A stretch of DNA of 64,000 nucleotides from Quillaja saponaria (GCA_029379385.1 CM055618.1:19197071-19261070); one strand, 5' to 3'. Positions 1 through 13,768 are shown, counted from the first letter of the stretch. Notes: generated from the sequence alone by a model not told the origin. Numbers and translations: made by a program.

Positions 1-1100
1 AGTTTTCATTAATAGTTGTGACATTTGAAAACTATCTTATCTTTCAGTAAATTGGGCCAACCTCCCTGTTTTAAGTTGAAATTTTAGTGACTCCGGTTAT
101 GTAGCAGAACAACCCCATTATAATGGGTTAACTAGATTTACCAAATATGGTCATTATATGGACTACCATCAATTGTACTTGTTTGATTAAAAATTTAGCA
201 TTGTAGGTTCTCAATCCTCGTCATGTCTAACAGTCATTACTTGTCCTAAGCATATGCATGATACTAGGATGGTATATCAATAAACATTTCTGAACATTGA
301 TGGATATGTCTTTGGAGGCTTGGATCAACTATTTATGCTAATGCTTCAGTTTTTGGATGGTATCTTGAAACTTATGTAGTGGGTATACTTTATTGTCCCC
401 AATGGGCTGCTATAATTTGCTAAAATACTTTAATAATAAATGCAACAGTTAGCATTGAAAAATTTACAAAAGTATTGATTTACTAGTTGTATATCAATGA
501 ATTTAAGACAGAAAAACATTAAATGCCAAAAAATTCCTAAAAATTGCAATTTATCAATTGTCTAATTAAGGGAATTTGTCAGCATATGTCTTCATATATT
601 GGTAAGTATGGACTCTAGATTCATGCTGGCAAAATTAGATTGTGTCTCAACGACGCTCTTGTTCTTGAATGTGAGGAGGTGTCAATAATTGTTGGTTCTC
701 CAGGCTGTTGAGATTCTACTTAGAAAATATGAGGGATGATTCTTTAATTGTTTTTTGAGTACTCCACAATGTGAGATATGAAATATCACGAAGTTTTTTT
801 TTTTAGAGTTATCTTGGAGTAATTTGTTATTCGTGATAAAGCAAATCAACCATAAACTTTCAAAACAGCCAATTGGCGAGACCTTGGGCAGTTGGTCACG
901 GCCTTTTCATTTTGAGGATCTTGTTTAAATTTACTGTTAGGATGCAGACGTAGAATTGGAGAAAGTCTGAAATTGCTTGACAGATTAGAGTTTCTGCCCC
1001 TTACATCCTTTATCTCTATCTCTGTGAACTGTAAATCACATCTTCTGTTATTTATGAAAATTATATTTGCAACTAATTCATGTATAAATTACAATTGTAG
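1..1100. other. Intron of the AIM24-family gene
   Basis: AT-rich sequence with no exon I can support. It ends in a good acceptor (ACAATTGTAG) directly before the first recognised exon, so it is best read as part of an intron whose upstream exon is outside the window. Confidence 0.6.
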
Positions 1101-3157
1101 GTTCCATGTGCTTTATGTCTGGATCCATTGAAATGGAAAATGTCTACCTCCCTGAAAATGAAGTAGGCATGTGGCAGTGGCTATTTGGCAAGAGCATTAC
1201 TAGCATTGTCCTTCAAAATCCTGGACCAAATGATGGATTTGTTGGAATTGCTGCACCATCCCTTGCAAGAATTCTCCCGGTTTGTGCATGCATCCAACTC
1301 ATTTAAATTTTATAGTATGTAATTTTCCCTTTTCATGAATTGCCAAAGCTCATCATCTGAACTTATCACTTGCAACAGATTGATTTGGCAATTTTTGGTG
1401 GGGAGATTTTATGCCAGGTATAGATAATTTGTTATTTATGGTTGCTGCAGTGTTCTGATTGGATCCTGCATTTGTATATAGTGAGATTTTTTTTCCTTTA
1501 TACCTTTATCTCCATTGACTGGAGGGTCATATAGCTCTTTTTGAATTGTTTTGTAGCCAGATGCATTTCTTTGCTCTGTCAATGATGTGAAGGTTACCAA
1601 TACAGCCGATCAGAGGGCACGTAATGTTATTGCCAGTGCAGAGGTGAGCATTTGTACTTTATTTATATAGACTTTGTTTGATTAGCCAGCTTCTTTTGTC
1701 AGTTCTGCTGATTGGTTAGGTGTGCTCCTTTTTGTTAAGATATTTCCCACTCCATGTCGAGGGGTATGTAGACCACCAACCTGCCATATATGCTTTAGGT
1801 ATTGCTTGTGTTACAATTGATAATAGATACCTGAGATGTATTTTCCTGTTTCCTCCCCGCATGTCATGGTTTAGCAAATAGATGAAGTGATTGTAGCATT
1901 CTTTGGTCTTTTTGCTTTGTGATTGCATCGGGTCTACTATATTATTTATTTTTATCTAACTTCATTTCCTTTCTGAACATGTGTGTATCATTATAGGGGT
2001 TTCTGAGACAGAAGCTATCTGGTCAAGGGCTTGCATTCATACTGGCGGGTGGGTCTGGTATGCTTATCTTGACCCATTCAATTTTCTATGAGATTGTATC
2101 CAATTTTTTCCCTCCAGATTTTCAAGAGATGATTTCTGATTTACTTGTTGAATATTTCAAAGTTATTTCATTACTGGAATCCTTTCTTATTCTAATCTTG
2201 TAGGTTTCTCTTGTGGTTCTTTTTTTTTTTTCTAGTTGTACAGAAAAATCTTGAGGTAGGAGAAGTATTAGCAGTGGATGTTTCTTGCATTGCCGCTGTG
2301 ACAACAACAGTTAATGTTCAAATAAAATACAATAGCCCCGTGAGAAAGGCTGTCTTTGGGGTAAGTAGCTTACAGTCTATGGTGTTCTTATTTTCTATAT
2401 CTTCCCTTGGATGTTCTCCTACATTTCTGAAATGACACATTTGTGTGATATGTTGGGCAGATGATTTATGGATAGCTGGTTTGCTAAACATACATATGAT
2501 AATATTTCAATCTTGTCATCTAGTATGACATTTTGAAGTACTTTTGTTTCTGCATCTGAAGGAAAATGTCTTGGTGAACCCAAGACTTTGAAGGCAATTT
2601 AGTCCCTGTACAGTTGCTGTGTTGGAAAAGCCAAGTGCTGCTTATACACACTGCATATTGCATTGTTTTCCAGAATAGTAAATAAAACCCTTATATCCCC
2701 AGGGTTTCTCGATAGCTTTTTTCCCAAGCTGCTGCATCTTGTCTTTTACATTTGGCTTTCAACAATATCATGTTCATGTAGCATGTGGTTTTGAATTTGC
2801 AGGGTGACAATCTAGTAACAGCTGTTCTCACAGGACCAGGAATTGTCTTCATACAGAGTTTACCTTTTCACCGACTTTCTCAGCGAATCGCTAGGTAAAG
2901 TTTTGCTCCTAGAACAAAATTTAATCAGTAGATCAGTTGGTATATTGTCTGATTTCATGACCTCGCTGTTTTCTTGTATGTTGTCCCCCTCTCATTGTGT
3001 ACTTAAGTGGTTATATTGTATTTACTTATTCCTTTTTTGCAGGTCAGTTACATCTCCAAACATGAGGGAAAATCCCAAGTTCTTCATTCAGATTGCCCTT
3101 TTCTTCTTTCTGGCATATGTCGTGATTGTATCTTCATTAATCTTGACCGATATATGA
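1101..3157 (+). CDS. AIM24: AIM24-family mitochondrial protein, 3' part (partial at 5' end)
   Basis: Seven exons join in phase: 1101-1279, 1379-1417, 1557-1643, 1997-2057, 2236-2360, 2803-2894 and 3043-3157 (stop TGA). All introns are GT-AG. The product reads SMCFMSGSIEMENVYL at its start and has the glycine-rich beta-strand pattern of the AIM24 / TRAP-like family (SGQGLAFILAGGS, GPGIVFIQSLPFHRLSQRI). It ends in one hydrophobic segment, IQIALFFFLAYVVIVSSLIL, followed by three residues, suggesting a C-terminal membrane anchor. Yeast AIM24 is linked to mitochondrial inner-membrane organisation; the plant proteins are little studied. The first exon present begins in mid-codon, so the start and N-terminal exons lie before base 1; I see no exon in 1-1100. 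A decayed copy of the 3' end lies at 11742-12045. The family call is firm; the role is inferred. Confidence 0.9.
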
Positions 3158-4260
3158 ATTTTACTTTTATTTTCTTAAATTCCCTTTTCATGCACCAAGA
3201 CAGAAATATTGGCTCTCATTTTCATTGTTGGTTCTGGTGCCGTAAATGTTGTTAGGCACATGAATAGAAATTCATTGCTCTGAGATAGTTGGATATTTAC
3301 CATCTTTTGAGATTACATTTGAACATTCTCAGACTGCTAACTTTTCTTTAAGGAGAAGGCGATGGATCATATATCGCTTATTGTAAATCAGCAAGTATAT
3401 CCCTTTTAACTATGGGAGAATCTTCAAATGAATCAACCATCTAAATTTTCAAAATAAATATTTTTCTCCCTTGACCATCTAAATTTACCCTCAGATTGCA
3501 ATATTAGCTCACTCGATTTTGTTCAATTCATATGGGGTTAAAGTCTAAAGTCAAACTGAATCAATCCATTGCTGAATCACTTGATTTTGTTTGCTATTCT
3601 TTTAGAATATTGGAATTGGAAATAAGTGATGTGGGTGTTTCGTGTTGCTTGCTTCGTATTGAAATCTGAATGGGAGTTGTAGAAAACGAATAAAGACTGA
3701 TTTTTGGGAAATGCTTTTACGAAACAAAATATTCTATATGTTTTTAAATGCTTGTTAATTTAATAAATAAATAAAAATACTACTAGAAGAAAAAAAAAAT
3801 CTAACCTTACAATAAATTTTAAATAGAAAAAAAAATGAGATTATCAAAATTATAATTCCTAAGATTCTGCTGATGGGGTTTCAAAATTTTAAGATTTTAT
3901 TTTTTATATATTTTTATTAAATTTAGAAGAAGTTATTTGTCATTTATGTGAATTATATTAGGTAAATGAAGAATAATTATTAAATGCGATGAGACTTTCA
4001 CGAGATTTTTTTTTTTAATTGTTATTATTTTTCATGTGATTCGAACTCACTAATTATACCTCTCCTCAATCAACAATGACAGGTGGCAAACACTTACCAA
4101 ACGGGCCAGAGACGCCTGCGAAAGCGGTTAGAAGTAACGTCCGTTACTGCAAAGCAAGCTAAGTCTTTTATCCGGCCTATAAAATCAAAGTAAGTCCTTA
4201 CGTGATAGGTTTCAATTTTGGCTACAGGCTCCCTCGTTATCAAAATCTCCCCCTTTTTCT
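3158..4260. other. Intergenic region, AIM24 to PQT3-like
   Basis: It holds the 3' UTR of the upstream gene and then very AT-rich sequence with long A and T runs around 3780-4020. No gene, tRNA or clear transposon end was found. The promoter of the PQT3-like gene must lie in its last few hundred bases. Confidence 0.6.
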
Positions 4261-4274
4261 GTCTGCAACTTTCG

Positions 4275-4290
4275 AAACCCTAACCCTAAA
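4275..4290 (+). promoter_or_regulatory. Double telo-box at the PQT3-like 5' leader
   Basis: The sequence AAACCCTAACCCTAAA is two overlapping AAACCCTA motifs. Telo-boxes are common near transcription start sites of plant housekeeping and translation genes. It lies about 700 bases before the start codon, at the likely beginning of the long leader. Confidence 0.55.
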
Positions 4291-4363
4291 ATCTACCGCG
4301 ATTGTCATTAGGATTGAAATTCTTATCCCTTGAGAATTTCTGAAAATTACTCCTCAACCATTA

Positions 4364-4751
4364 ATGGATTCTACAAGCCTTATCTGAAAGACTTGGGTTT
4401 TTGTTTTGTTGTACCAGAAGGAGTTCGTGATTCTTCTCCGAGGGTTCGATCGGCACCAATCAGAGATTCGCTTCGATGATCCCATCTCGCTGGCGGTCTG
4501 TCTAATAGCTGTGATTACCTGAAAGAAAATTACTGTGTCTCAATTGCACAGTTTAACTAGAAAGCGTCGCCGTTGCTTCGTTTGACGATTGATCGAAGAG
4601 GGTTTCTGCGATTCTCTACCGGATCTGTCAACTTCGTCGAAACTGTTCTAATTGGTGGATCTGGACGATCTTGGACTCTGATTTGTGCTCGCAGGATTGG
4701 ACATTGGTTGAGATTCTTAAGATGAGGTTCTCAAAAGGATTGGATTTGTAA
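4364..4751 (+). promoter_or_regulatory. 5' leader of the PQT3-like gene with three short uORFs
   Basis: The stretch before the ATG at 4985 contains three short upstream reading frames: 4364-4387 (8 codons including stop), 4476-4505 (10 codons) and 4722-4751 (10 codons). I see no convincing intron here. The stretch is partly conserved in the duplicated remnant (12660-12915), which shows it was copied along with the gene. If it is transcribed unspliced, the uORFs would lower translation of the ligase; that is inference. Confidence 0.4.
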
Positions 4752-4984
4752 CGAATATAATACCTGGGCATCACGCGAAGAAATCTTGAAGAGCTCTCCG
4801 GGTGGCGGTTCGATTTGTTCATTTAATTTGAGTAATTGAAAAGAGAAGAGAGAAAAAAGTTTGAATTGTACTGTTTGATTTGTTTTGAGTTCAATATCAG
4901 GCCCCTTTTTGGAAAGGCCTTTGATTATCATTCGTTTATTGTTCTTGTTTTGGTTTTATCTTTTTAATATAGAGAAAATATACC

Positions 4985-7900
4985 ATGGCGGTGTATTATA
5001 AATTTAAGAGTGCAAAAGATTATGATTCAATTCCAATGGACGGTCCTTTCATCTCTGTTGGTACTTTGAAAGAAAAAATATTTGAATCCAAGCACTTAGG
5101 CAGGGGTACTGATTTCGACCTTGTGGTCACCAACGCCCAGACCAATGAAGGTTGGTTCTGATTAGTATAAATTACTATATTTGATTATTTCCAATAACTA
5201 TGGGTTTAGGGAAATTACGCCACTGCTTCTTTTACTTTCAATTTAATATTAGTAAGTTTAAAATCTGGCTTTGCCTTGATTTAAGTAGGCTAATCAATCT
5301 AGTTGTGTTTTAAGCAGTGAGTTTTTGTTGTTACACGTCTGGGTTTTTTTTACCATCTCCTCTTATAGAGAAAAACCATCATCCGGGTAAATTTTCACGT
5401 CATTTCAAAGAAACTCTATTGTACAATTTAATGCCTAGGAAGGTTGTAAAATGAGAGGGCATTAGTTTTCAACTTGGGATTTTGGTGATGTAGTCAGAGT
5501 GCTTTTTACTTTAAAGTCTACTAGCTTGCTTTGGGGGATATAATTTTGGTAACTTAATGTTTGGCTTCATGAACTAGTTCTTTGCAGAGCTTTATAGCCC
5601 TTCTGTTCTCTGTTTGGAATTTCAGAATATCCTGATGAAGCAATTTTGATTCCTAAAAATACCTCAGTATTAATTCGTCGAGTTCCAGGACGGCCTCGTA
5701 TGCCCATTGTTACTGAACCAGAGTACTATCTCAAACCTATCGTCTCTTTAACAGTTGTGCATTTTCTCATAAATGACTTAGCACATCTATTTTAGCCCTT
5801 TAATTTGTGAAGTCGTCATCATTTAATTTTCTGTAGTCAACACCTTAATAGCATGATGTGCAACAATCAGCTGTTTGTTGATACTTTGTTGTGAGCTAAA
5901 TTATGAGTGTGGTTGAGTTGTGATATGTCTTTTTCTGCAGTGAAAAGGTGGGAAATAAGATGGACGAGGCTGACCTGGAAAAGCCTAGCTTCCCTGCCAC
6001 CGATATGGGTGGAATGAAATATGTAAGATTTTTGGCTTTAAAGTAACTCTGGTTTTCGCTTCTGTTCCACGTACCTTTGTTTCAGCTGTAATGCTCAGAG
6101 AGTGATGTTGTTATTCTGACTTTACAGCCTGAAGAATCAGAATGGGATGAATTTGGCAATGATTTGTATGCAATTCCCGAGGTTTTACCTGTTCAACCAA
6201 GCAATCCACTTCCAGATGCTCCTCCTACAAATAAAGAAGATGAAGACAGTAAGATCAAGGCTTTGATAGACACTCCAGCTTTGGATTGGCAGCAGTGAGT
6301 TCTTTTTTTTTTTTTTTTAAATGTCTGAATGATTGTTTAGCTTACTTTCAGGGGTCGTTTTCTTTTTCATTCATGGTCTGATGTATTAAGTTTTATGTTG
6401 GTTTTGCAGTCAAGGTCCTGATGGCTTTGGCACCAACAGAGGTTTTGGAAGGGGTATGGGTGGAAGAAAGGGAGGTGGACGTGGTTTTGGTGATTTCCTT
6501 ATGCCTTTTTGTGGATCTTTTTTCCTTTGACATCATGAATTTTATTTTGTGTGATGAACTGACTCTCATATTCACTTTCCTGTGGTTGGGCAGGTTTGGA
6601 GCGCAAAACTCCTCCACAAGGCTATGTATGTCACAGGTGCAAGGTTCCCGGTATGTTCATGTTCTGATTTTGATCTGCATCTTCATCATGCGAGGCTAAG
6701 AAGATACTGTAGCCAATATGTGCTTTGCATATTTATATTTTTCCTTTATTTGGTTTAGGACATTTTATTCAGCACTGCCCTACAAACGATGATCCAAATT
6801 ATGACATTAAGAGAGCCAAGCCACCAACTGGTATTCCAAAGTCCATGCTGATGGCAACCCCTGATGGTTCTTATGCTTTACCTAGTGGTGCAGCAGCTGT
6901 GTTGAAGCCAAATGAGTAAGTCCTATAGTTTTGTTCTATAGACTGTTCATACATAATATTAGTTATTGACATGAAAATAACTATAACATATATTGAAAGC
7001 AGAGCTGCTTTTGAGAAAGAAATAGAAGGGTTGCCATCCACACGTTCGGTTGGTGATCTTCCACCTGAGCTACACTGCCCATTGTGCAAGGAAGTGATGA
7101 AAGATGCTGTGCTAACAAGCAAGTGTTGTTTTAAAAGCTTCTGCGATAAATGTAAGTCTTGATGTTTAACTTACCACACGGACAGATGTGGTTAATATTT
7201 ATAAGTTCCTTTTTTGGGTTTTAGAATTTCAGATTTATTACTTCTGTTTTTAGTCTTTATTTAACTGCAGTTTTAAGATAAAATAAAAATTGAAGATATG
7301 TAATGAATTTCTTGGCATCTCTTGTGAATTGTTCTATAATAAAGATGCTTATTTTATATAGGTATTAGGGACCACATCATCTCTAAGTCGATGTGCATTT
7401 GTGGCGCAACAAATATTCTTGCAGATGATCTTCTACCAAATAAGACACTAAGGGATACAATCAATCGCATATTGGAGTCAGGCAATAGTAGTGCTGAAAA
7501 CGCTTGGAGCATATATACAGTTCAAGGTTTCTGTTATGTATGGTGTTCCTCTTATTTTGGTCCATTATATGTTAAAGTATATGCTATTAACTATTCTGAT
7601 TTCAATTTTTCAGATATGGAGGCTTCTCGAGGTCCTCCGCCTAAGATTCCATCCCCGACCATGTCTGCTGCATCAAAGGGAGAACAGAAGGCATCACCAT
7701 CACCTGCTAACATTGGAACTTCTAAGATACAGGAGGCCGTCAATGAAGGGAAGGAAGTTTCTACTCCTCTGCAGACATCAGAAAAATTGAGGGTAGCAAG
7801 AGCAGTGGATGTATCTGAAGCTACACATGAGTCAATGAGTGCGAGGGAACTAGTATCAAAGGGGAGTGCTCAGCTTGTCAAGGAAGAAGTGCAGCAAAAG

Positions 7901-10900
7901 CCGGCTTCTGGTGATGCTGGTAATGTGGTTTGCTCTGATTTTTCTTCTTTCAACTTTTTAGTCAGTTCAGTTCTCCTTAAATAGTTAAATGTTATTCTGG
8001 CAGTAACATACCATATTGTTTTCCTGTCCTGTCTCTCTGGATGACATACTGGAGTTAGAGAGCTTTCTTACTAGCTGAAGACCTTAAACTTGTAGTAACT
8101 AAAAGATAATTAAAAGAAGATGATGGCCCATCTAATTGGAAAAGGAATACTATAATCAATCTTTCAAGTGGGTGTTCAACGGTCTATCTCATGTTAGATT
8201 TTCAATTTTTCAGGAAAGAAAAAGAAGAAGAAGAAAGTCCGTGTGCCTGCAAATGGTATTGTTGCTTCTTTTATATTATCTTTACATGTCCTTTGCCGTA
8301 TTGGAATTTGTCTCCCTGTTTTCCCCTTTAGATCCAACATTTTCAATTGAGCTCCTTTTTGGACTCTGGTTTGTAGATAAGTTGGAAGCTTTTGTATTTA
8401 TTATGTTTCCAAAAGATTATTTCCAATTTTGGATGTTTTGCAGACTTTCAGTGGAAGACCTCACAGGATTTTGGACCCGAGAGTTATTTGATGCCTATAG
8501 GACCACCTGGCTACAATCCATACTGGGGTGGCATGCAACCTGGCATCGAAGGATTTATGCCACCATATTCTGGCGCAATGCCATGTGTAGGATATGGTAT
8601 GCCCCCCCTAGACATGCCTTTTGGACCTGTTCAACCTCAGGACCCCTTCGGCTTGACGGGTTATATGTTTCCTGTTCTGCCTCAGAGGTATGCACGGGAA
8701 GTGTCCAATAGAAATTTATTTTGCTCTCTCACTCATGTGCTTAGTTGGATGTCTCATATGTTATTGGGGCTATATGAGGGTGTTAATGAGTATGGTTGCC
8801 TGCTTGTCTTCATTGAACATGCATGTTCAAGTGCTCTGTCGAACAATCCTAGGAGTCTTGGAACTGATTATGGATTTTTTATTTATTTGGGGACGTATTT
8901 TAGGGACCTTGCGGAGCTCAGTATGGGAATGAATGTGCGGCCTCCAGTTATGAGCAGAGAGGAATTCGAAGCACGGAAAGCTGATCTGAGGAGGAAGCGT
9001 GAAAATGAGAGACAATGTGAAAGGTAAAACTGGAAATTTTCTGGGTCAGCTTCTTAAAATATTAGTAGTCAGTGGTACTTTGTTGATTATCATATCTAAT
9101 ATTTGGTAAAGAAATTTGAAGCGGCTGATTCACTTCCTATTTTCTAATATCTAGTATGCTACAACTGTCTTAGTAAATCACACTGCCAAAGTATCTGATC
9201 TTAATATGAAATACCTGTTTCTAGTACTGTGTCCTCCTAATCCTTGTTACTTGGTGCACCCAGCCCTCCCTCTGCAAATTTTTAGTCCTTCATCATTGTC
9301 CTAGGACAATATTTTCAGCACGTTTTTGCTCTGGCTGCAGCAGATTTGTTCTATTCCTTATGCAAGTTATAATTTTAGGGGGAAATCATTTTGGAATGAA
9401 TCAGTTTCTTCTGTTTCATGTACTGCATGAATTTACTTACTAAATTAGTTATATTTTACTAGCCTCTTTCCTTGAGATGGCTAACTTAAGTGTAGTTTCT
9501 TGTGGCCAAGTTGACGGTTTTCTTGTTTTATGATAATGAGTTTATTTCCTTTGTCTTGCTGCAGGGACTTCTCTGAAGATCGGAATATTGGTAGGGAACT
9601 AAGGGAAGTGAGCAGTGTTGGGGATGTTTCTTCTATGAAATCAAAACCTGTATGTTTTTTTTACCGGCCTAATTTCCCTCTTCCCCTGATAAAAATACAT
9701 ATTTACTTTGACAGCGGCAGGTGCTTTCTGTGGTTTCTTCTACCAACAGTTTGGCAAGAAAACCCAAAGTTTGCAACAGAACTCCTGTTTGGCAAACATA
9801 ACGCGACCCCCTTTATTCATGTCCTTTAAAAATATATCATTAAATTCTTTAGATTTTATAGTTTCTGTTTTTTTTTTTACTTTTTTTTATGTAGTTTTTT
9901 CTTTTATTATGCTTTGTTCGATTATGAAAAGGGAGAATAATTTGTGGAGGGGACAGCATTCATACCCTCATATTTCTGCTGCCAACAGCAATCAAATTTG
10001 TTTTCAAGTTGGATTAAGAAAAATGATAATGGTTGATGGAGGCTATAACAATGACAGTAACTGTTTTGTGTTCAAGATGTCTGTCGACTACAAATCATAG
10101 TTGACTTTCTTCTAGTATTGTTTTTTAGTTTGTAATCACCAAAAAGTAAAACTGAAATTGTTCAAGTTTCAGGTGCTTATTTAACACAAAATTTTCCAAT
10201 CTGAATTCAACATGGGTCCTAGATTGTGTACAAATGATTTCCTAAATTGATGGAGCATTCAATTTGAGTAGCATCTTATAATAATGAGAATCGCCGCTCA
10301 AATATTGTAGTGAAAACAGAATACAAAAGCGAACAACTTGGTTGCTTTATAACTATAAATCATTATTACTATTTCTCAATTGATATGGGCAATTTTGTGC
10401 GGAAAATTACTGATTGTTTTTGTAAATTGACAGTAGGGAATGGTGGAACTGGAAAAAATAAAAATTAAAAAAACATACCAAAAAAAATGAAGAGCTTTTT
10501 ATAATCAGTTAAAAATCCACTGCAATTAAGAACAATAGATAGCTTTTTTTCAATCTAGCAAATTTTTAGAGTGAATTTCTATATTTTATTCTTTTCATTT
10601 TGTTTACAAATAAAAAGTAATTAATTATTTGTGAAAAATAGTTTATTATCTGCTGCGACTAAATTATTTATTACAGTATGTTTTGTATTTTTAATAATAA
10701 TATTTGTCGGAGGTCTAATAATCTCTCTTCACAGAAGCCCATCCCTCCGCCACCGAGTGCTGACTACCACTCTGGTCCCCGGTCGGAGAGGTCACCACCC
10801 AATCGATCTTCACAAGATGTCGAGCCTCCAAGGCCGGCCAAACGAAAATCTGAGCACCACCACGATCGCGATCATGATTACGATTATGACCGAGATCGAG

Positions 10901-11376
10901 AGCATGCCAAAGACTACGGACACCGTGACCGTGAGCGTCACCACCATCACAATCACCACCGTTCTGTGTCGTCATCAAGACCGTCCTCCGAACCAGTTAC
11001 GAAAACCACCTCCACTGCGGCTGATGTGGTGGCGGGCAAGAAGGTAAGCGTCTTCTCCCGCATAAGCTTCCCTGAAGGAGAAGTAAGCAAGAAGAGAAAG
11101 CTCTCCTCTTCTTCTACTGAAGCAGCCAGTGCCCCTGTCTCTTCAGCTCATCACAAGGCTGCTTCGAATGGATATTACGATGAATACAAATCTGGTTCGG
11201 GGAAGGGTGTCTTATCAAGCGGCGGAGGGAGGAGGAGTACTGCAGTAGATTATGATTCGAGCGATGATGAGCGGCATTTCAAGAGGAGGCCATCAAGGTA
11301 CGAGCCGCCTCCCCAGGCAGAGAGGGAGGAGGACGGAAGGCATTTAAGAAGTTCAAGGGAGCGAAAGCATAAATAA
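4985..11376 (+). CDS. PQT3L: E3 ubiquitin ligase, PARAQUAT TOLERANCE 3-like (DWNN-CCHC-RING)
   Basis: Fifteen exons join in phase: 4985-5150, 5626-5722, 5941-6022, 6128-6294, 6410-6489, 6594-6650, 6759-6915, 7003-7151, 7362-7526, 7614-7919, 8214-8255, 8444-8687, 8904-9023, 9565-9649 and 10735-11376. They give 852 residues. The order is an N-terminal DWNN ubiquitin-like domain (about 1-75, starting MAVYYKFKSAKDYDSIPMDG), a zinc knuckle C210-x2-C213-x4-H218-x4-C223, a RING/U-box-like finger at about 294-332 (CPLC...CICG), a Lys7 run near 477, a Pro/Gly/Met-rich stretch, and a basic tail rich in Arg, Asp, His and Ser with KKRKLSSS. This is the RBBP6/Mpe1/PQT3 architecture: nuclear ubiquitin ligases tied to mRNA 3'-end processing. 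Arabidopsis PQT3 acts in oxidative stress tolerance through PRMT4b. No lesion seen. Intron 14 is unusually long (1085 bases). A rearranged copy lies at 11742-14332. Confidence 0.93.
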
Positions 11377-13533
11377 ATCAGTAGATTCTGTTGGATTTTC
11401 TTTTTGCAACCAAAATGGGAGGCACTCTGTTTATGTGCCTCAATTTCTATGAAATATGAGCTTTGAATGATATATATATATATATATAGTGCATTATCTG
11501 TGAATGAAATTTCGTAATCATTTGCAAGTTCTCCTCTGTTATGTTTTCTCATTGAAGCCTGAACCTCTGCTAAAACTGAAGTTTAATTTGACAACAGTCC
11601 TAATCCGAATGTTCACATTGGTTTTGCCATAAATCAATAAATCTACGTATATGAAATTGTGATTACATGTTCATCATGGAATTAATATATAGGACTTGTA
11701 CAAATTAAATTCAAATATAAGCAGGGATGACAATGGGTCGGATTTTAGTCCCTGTACAGTTGCTGAGTTGAAAAAAGGTAAGTGCTGCTTAGACACACAG
11801 CACATTGCATGAATTGTTTTCCAGAATAGTAAATGAAACCCTTATGTCCCCAGTGTTTTTAGATGGCTTTTTGCCCAAGCTACTGCATCTTGTCTTCTAC
11901 ATTTGGTATGTTGTCTGATTTTCATTCATATTGCCCTTTTCTTCTTTCTGGCATATGTTGTGATTGACCAATGTATGAGTTTTACTTTTATCTTCTTAGC
12001 TTCTCTTTTCATGTTCCATTACAGAACCAAAAAATAAATATTGACTTTCTCAAACAAAGAGAATTCAATTTCAAACACAAATTGTGATTTCAAAAATATA
12101 AAACCCAAACACTAACAATTAATCATTCAACTTTATTATAAAAAAAATTAAAAATTAAAAATTAAAATTACTACTTCAATTCTTCACCGAATCGATATGG
12201 AATTTTGGTGCCTTTTGCAATGATACCACACAACAAGCGTTTAGCAGCAGATAATTACCCAATTGCACACGAAGATATGGTTGTTAATTGCTCTTTGCCT
12301 TTCTACTTTTTTTTATTTTTAGAATTTGTTAAGAAATTCACTAGTTATTAATTAGAGATAACTAACCAAAATCTTAAGTTGACTTATGGTAGAATAAAAT
12401 CTTAATTAAGATAACAATAATAAGAAAATAATCTAAAATATAAAGGTGGGCTACACCAATAAAGTATTATTAGGGGTATAATAGTTAACATATAATTTCA
12501 TTGGAGAAAAAACAAAAATACAAAGATAAGTTACCAGGTTACTTCTTCAGTAGGAGAACAGCCATTTATCAGGTCAACGTAATGATTTGTCGTTCAGGTT
12601 TTGACATTTATCACTTCGGCTCAAAGCTACTTTGGGATTTTGGCTATGGGCTCTGTTAAGGCCGAATGAAATTATTATTCCCTTGACAATTTCTGAAAAT
12701 TACTCCTCAATCATTAATGGATTTCTACAAGCCTTATCTGAAAGACTTGGGTTGTTGTTTTGGTTGACCTGAAATAGTTCGTGCGATTGATCAAAGAGGG
12801 TTTCTTCAATTCTCAACCGGATCTGTCAACTTGGTCCAAACTGTTCTAATTGGTGGATCTGGACAATCGCTAGGACTCTGATTTGTGCTCTCAGGATTGG
12901 ACTTTGGTAGAGAAGAATGAAGGGTTATACGTTTCCCGTTTCGCCTCAGAGGTATGCGTGAGAAGTGTCCATTAGAAATTGATCTTGCTCTCTTACTCGC
13001 GTTCTTAGTTGGATACTTGGATGTCTTATGTAATTGGGGCTATATGAGGATGGTAATGAATATGATTATGCTTCTTAAAATTTTACTGGTCTGTGGTACT
13101 TTGTTGATTATCATATCTAATATTTGGTAAAGAAATTTGAAGGGCTGAGTCACTTCCTATTTTCTAATATCTACTAATGCTACAACTATGTTACTGTGTC
13201 CTCCTAATCCTTGTTACTTGGGTGCACCCAATCCTCCCTCTGCAAATTTTTAGTCCTTCATCGTTGTCCCAGGACAATATTTCAGCACGTTTTTGCTCTG
13301 GCGGTAGAAGATTTAGTTATAATTTTAAAGGGAAATCATTTTGGAATGAATCCGCTTCTTCTGTTTTATGTGCTGCATGAATTCACTAACTGAATTGGTT
13401 ATATTTATGAGCCTCCTGCCTTAGGTGGCTATCTTTACTATAGTTTCTTGTGGCCAACTGGACGGTTTTCTTGCTTTATGATAATGAGTTTGTTTCCTTT
13501 GTCTTGCAGCTGGGAAGTGAGCAGTATTGGGGA

Positions 13534-13757
13534 TGCTGCGGCGGATGCGGTCACAGATACGTCGGCAGATTTGTGGGCGGACGAGGACGCGGATGTGTGG
13601 GCGGATAAGGTTGCGGATGCGTGGGCGGATGGCTGGGCGGATGCCGCTGCGGATAAGGTGGCGGATGCCTGGGCGGATGCGGCTGCAGATAAGATGGCAG
13701 ATGCGGCCGTGGATGAGATGGCGGATGAGATGATGGATGCGGCCACGGATGCATTGG
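13534..13757 (+). repeat. GC-rich 12-bp minisatellite coding (x-x-Ala-Asp)n
   Basis: About 18 degenerate 12-bp units of the GCGGATnnGGnn type sit in an otherwise AT-rich region. In the PQT3-like frame they code an Ala-Asp repeat with Trp, Lys and Met (for example WADGWADAAADKVADAWAD). The parent gene has only a short seed here, GCGGCTGATGTGGTGGCGGG at 11018-11037, so the array grew after the duplication. Other frames on both strands are also open because the unit length is a multiple of three; I treat those as shadows. Confidence 0.85.
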
Positions 13758-13768
13758 CAGGCAAGAAA

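Noticed and set aside
11721..11745. GGGATGACAATGGGTCGG as a transposon end
   Set aside because: It resembles terminal sequence of some plant elements, but no inverted partner or target duplication was found nearby.
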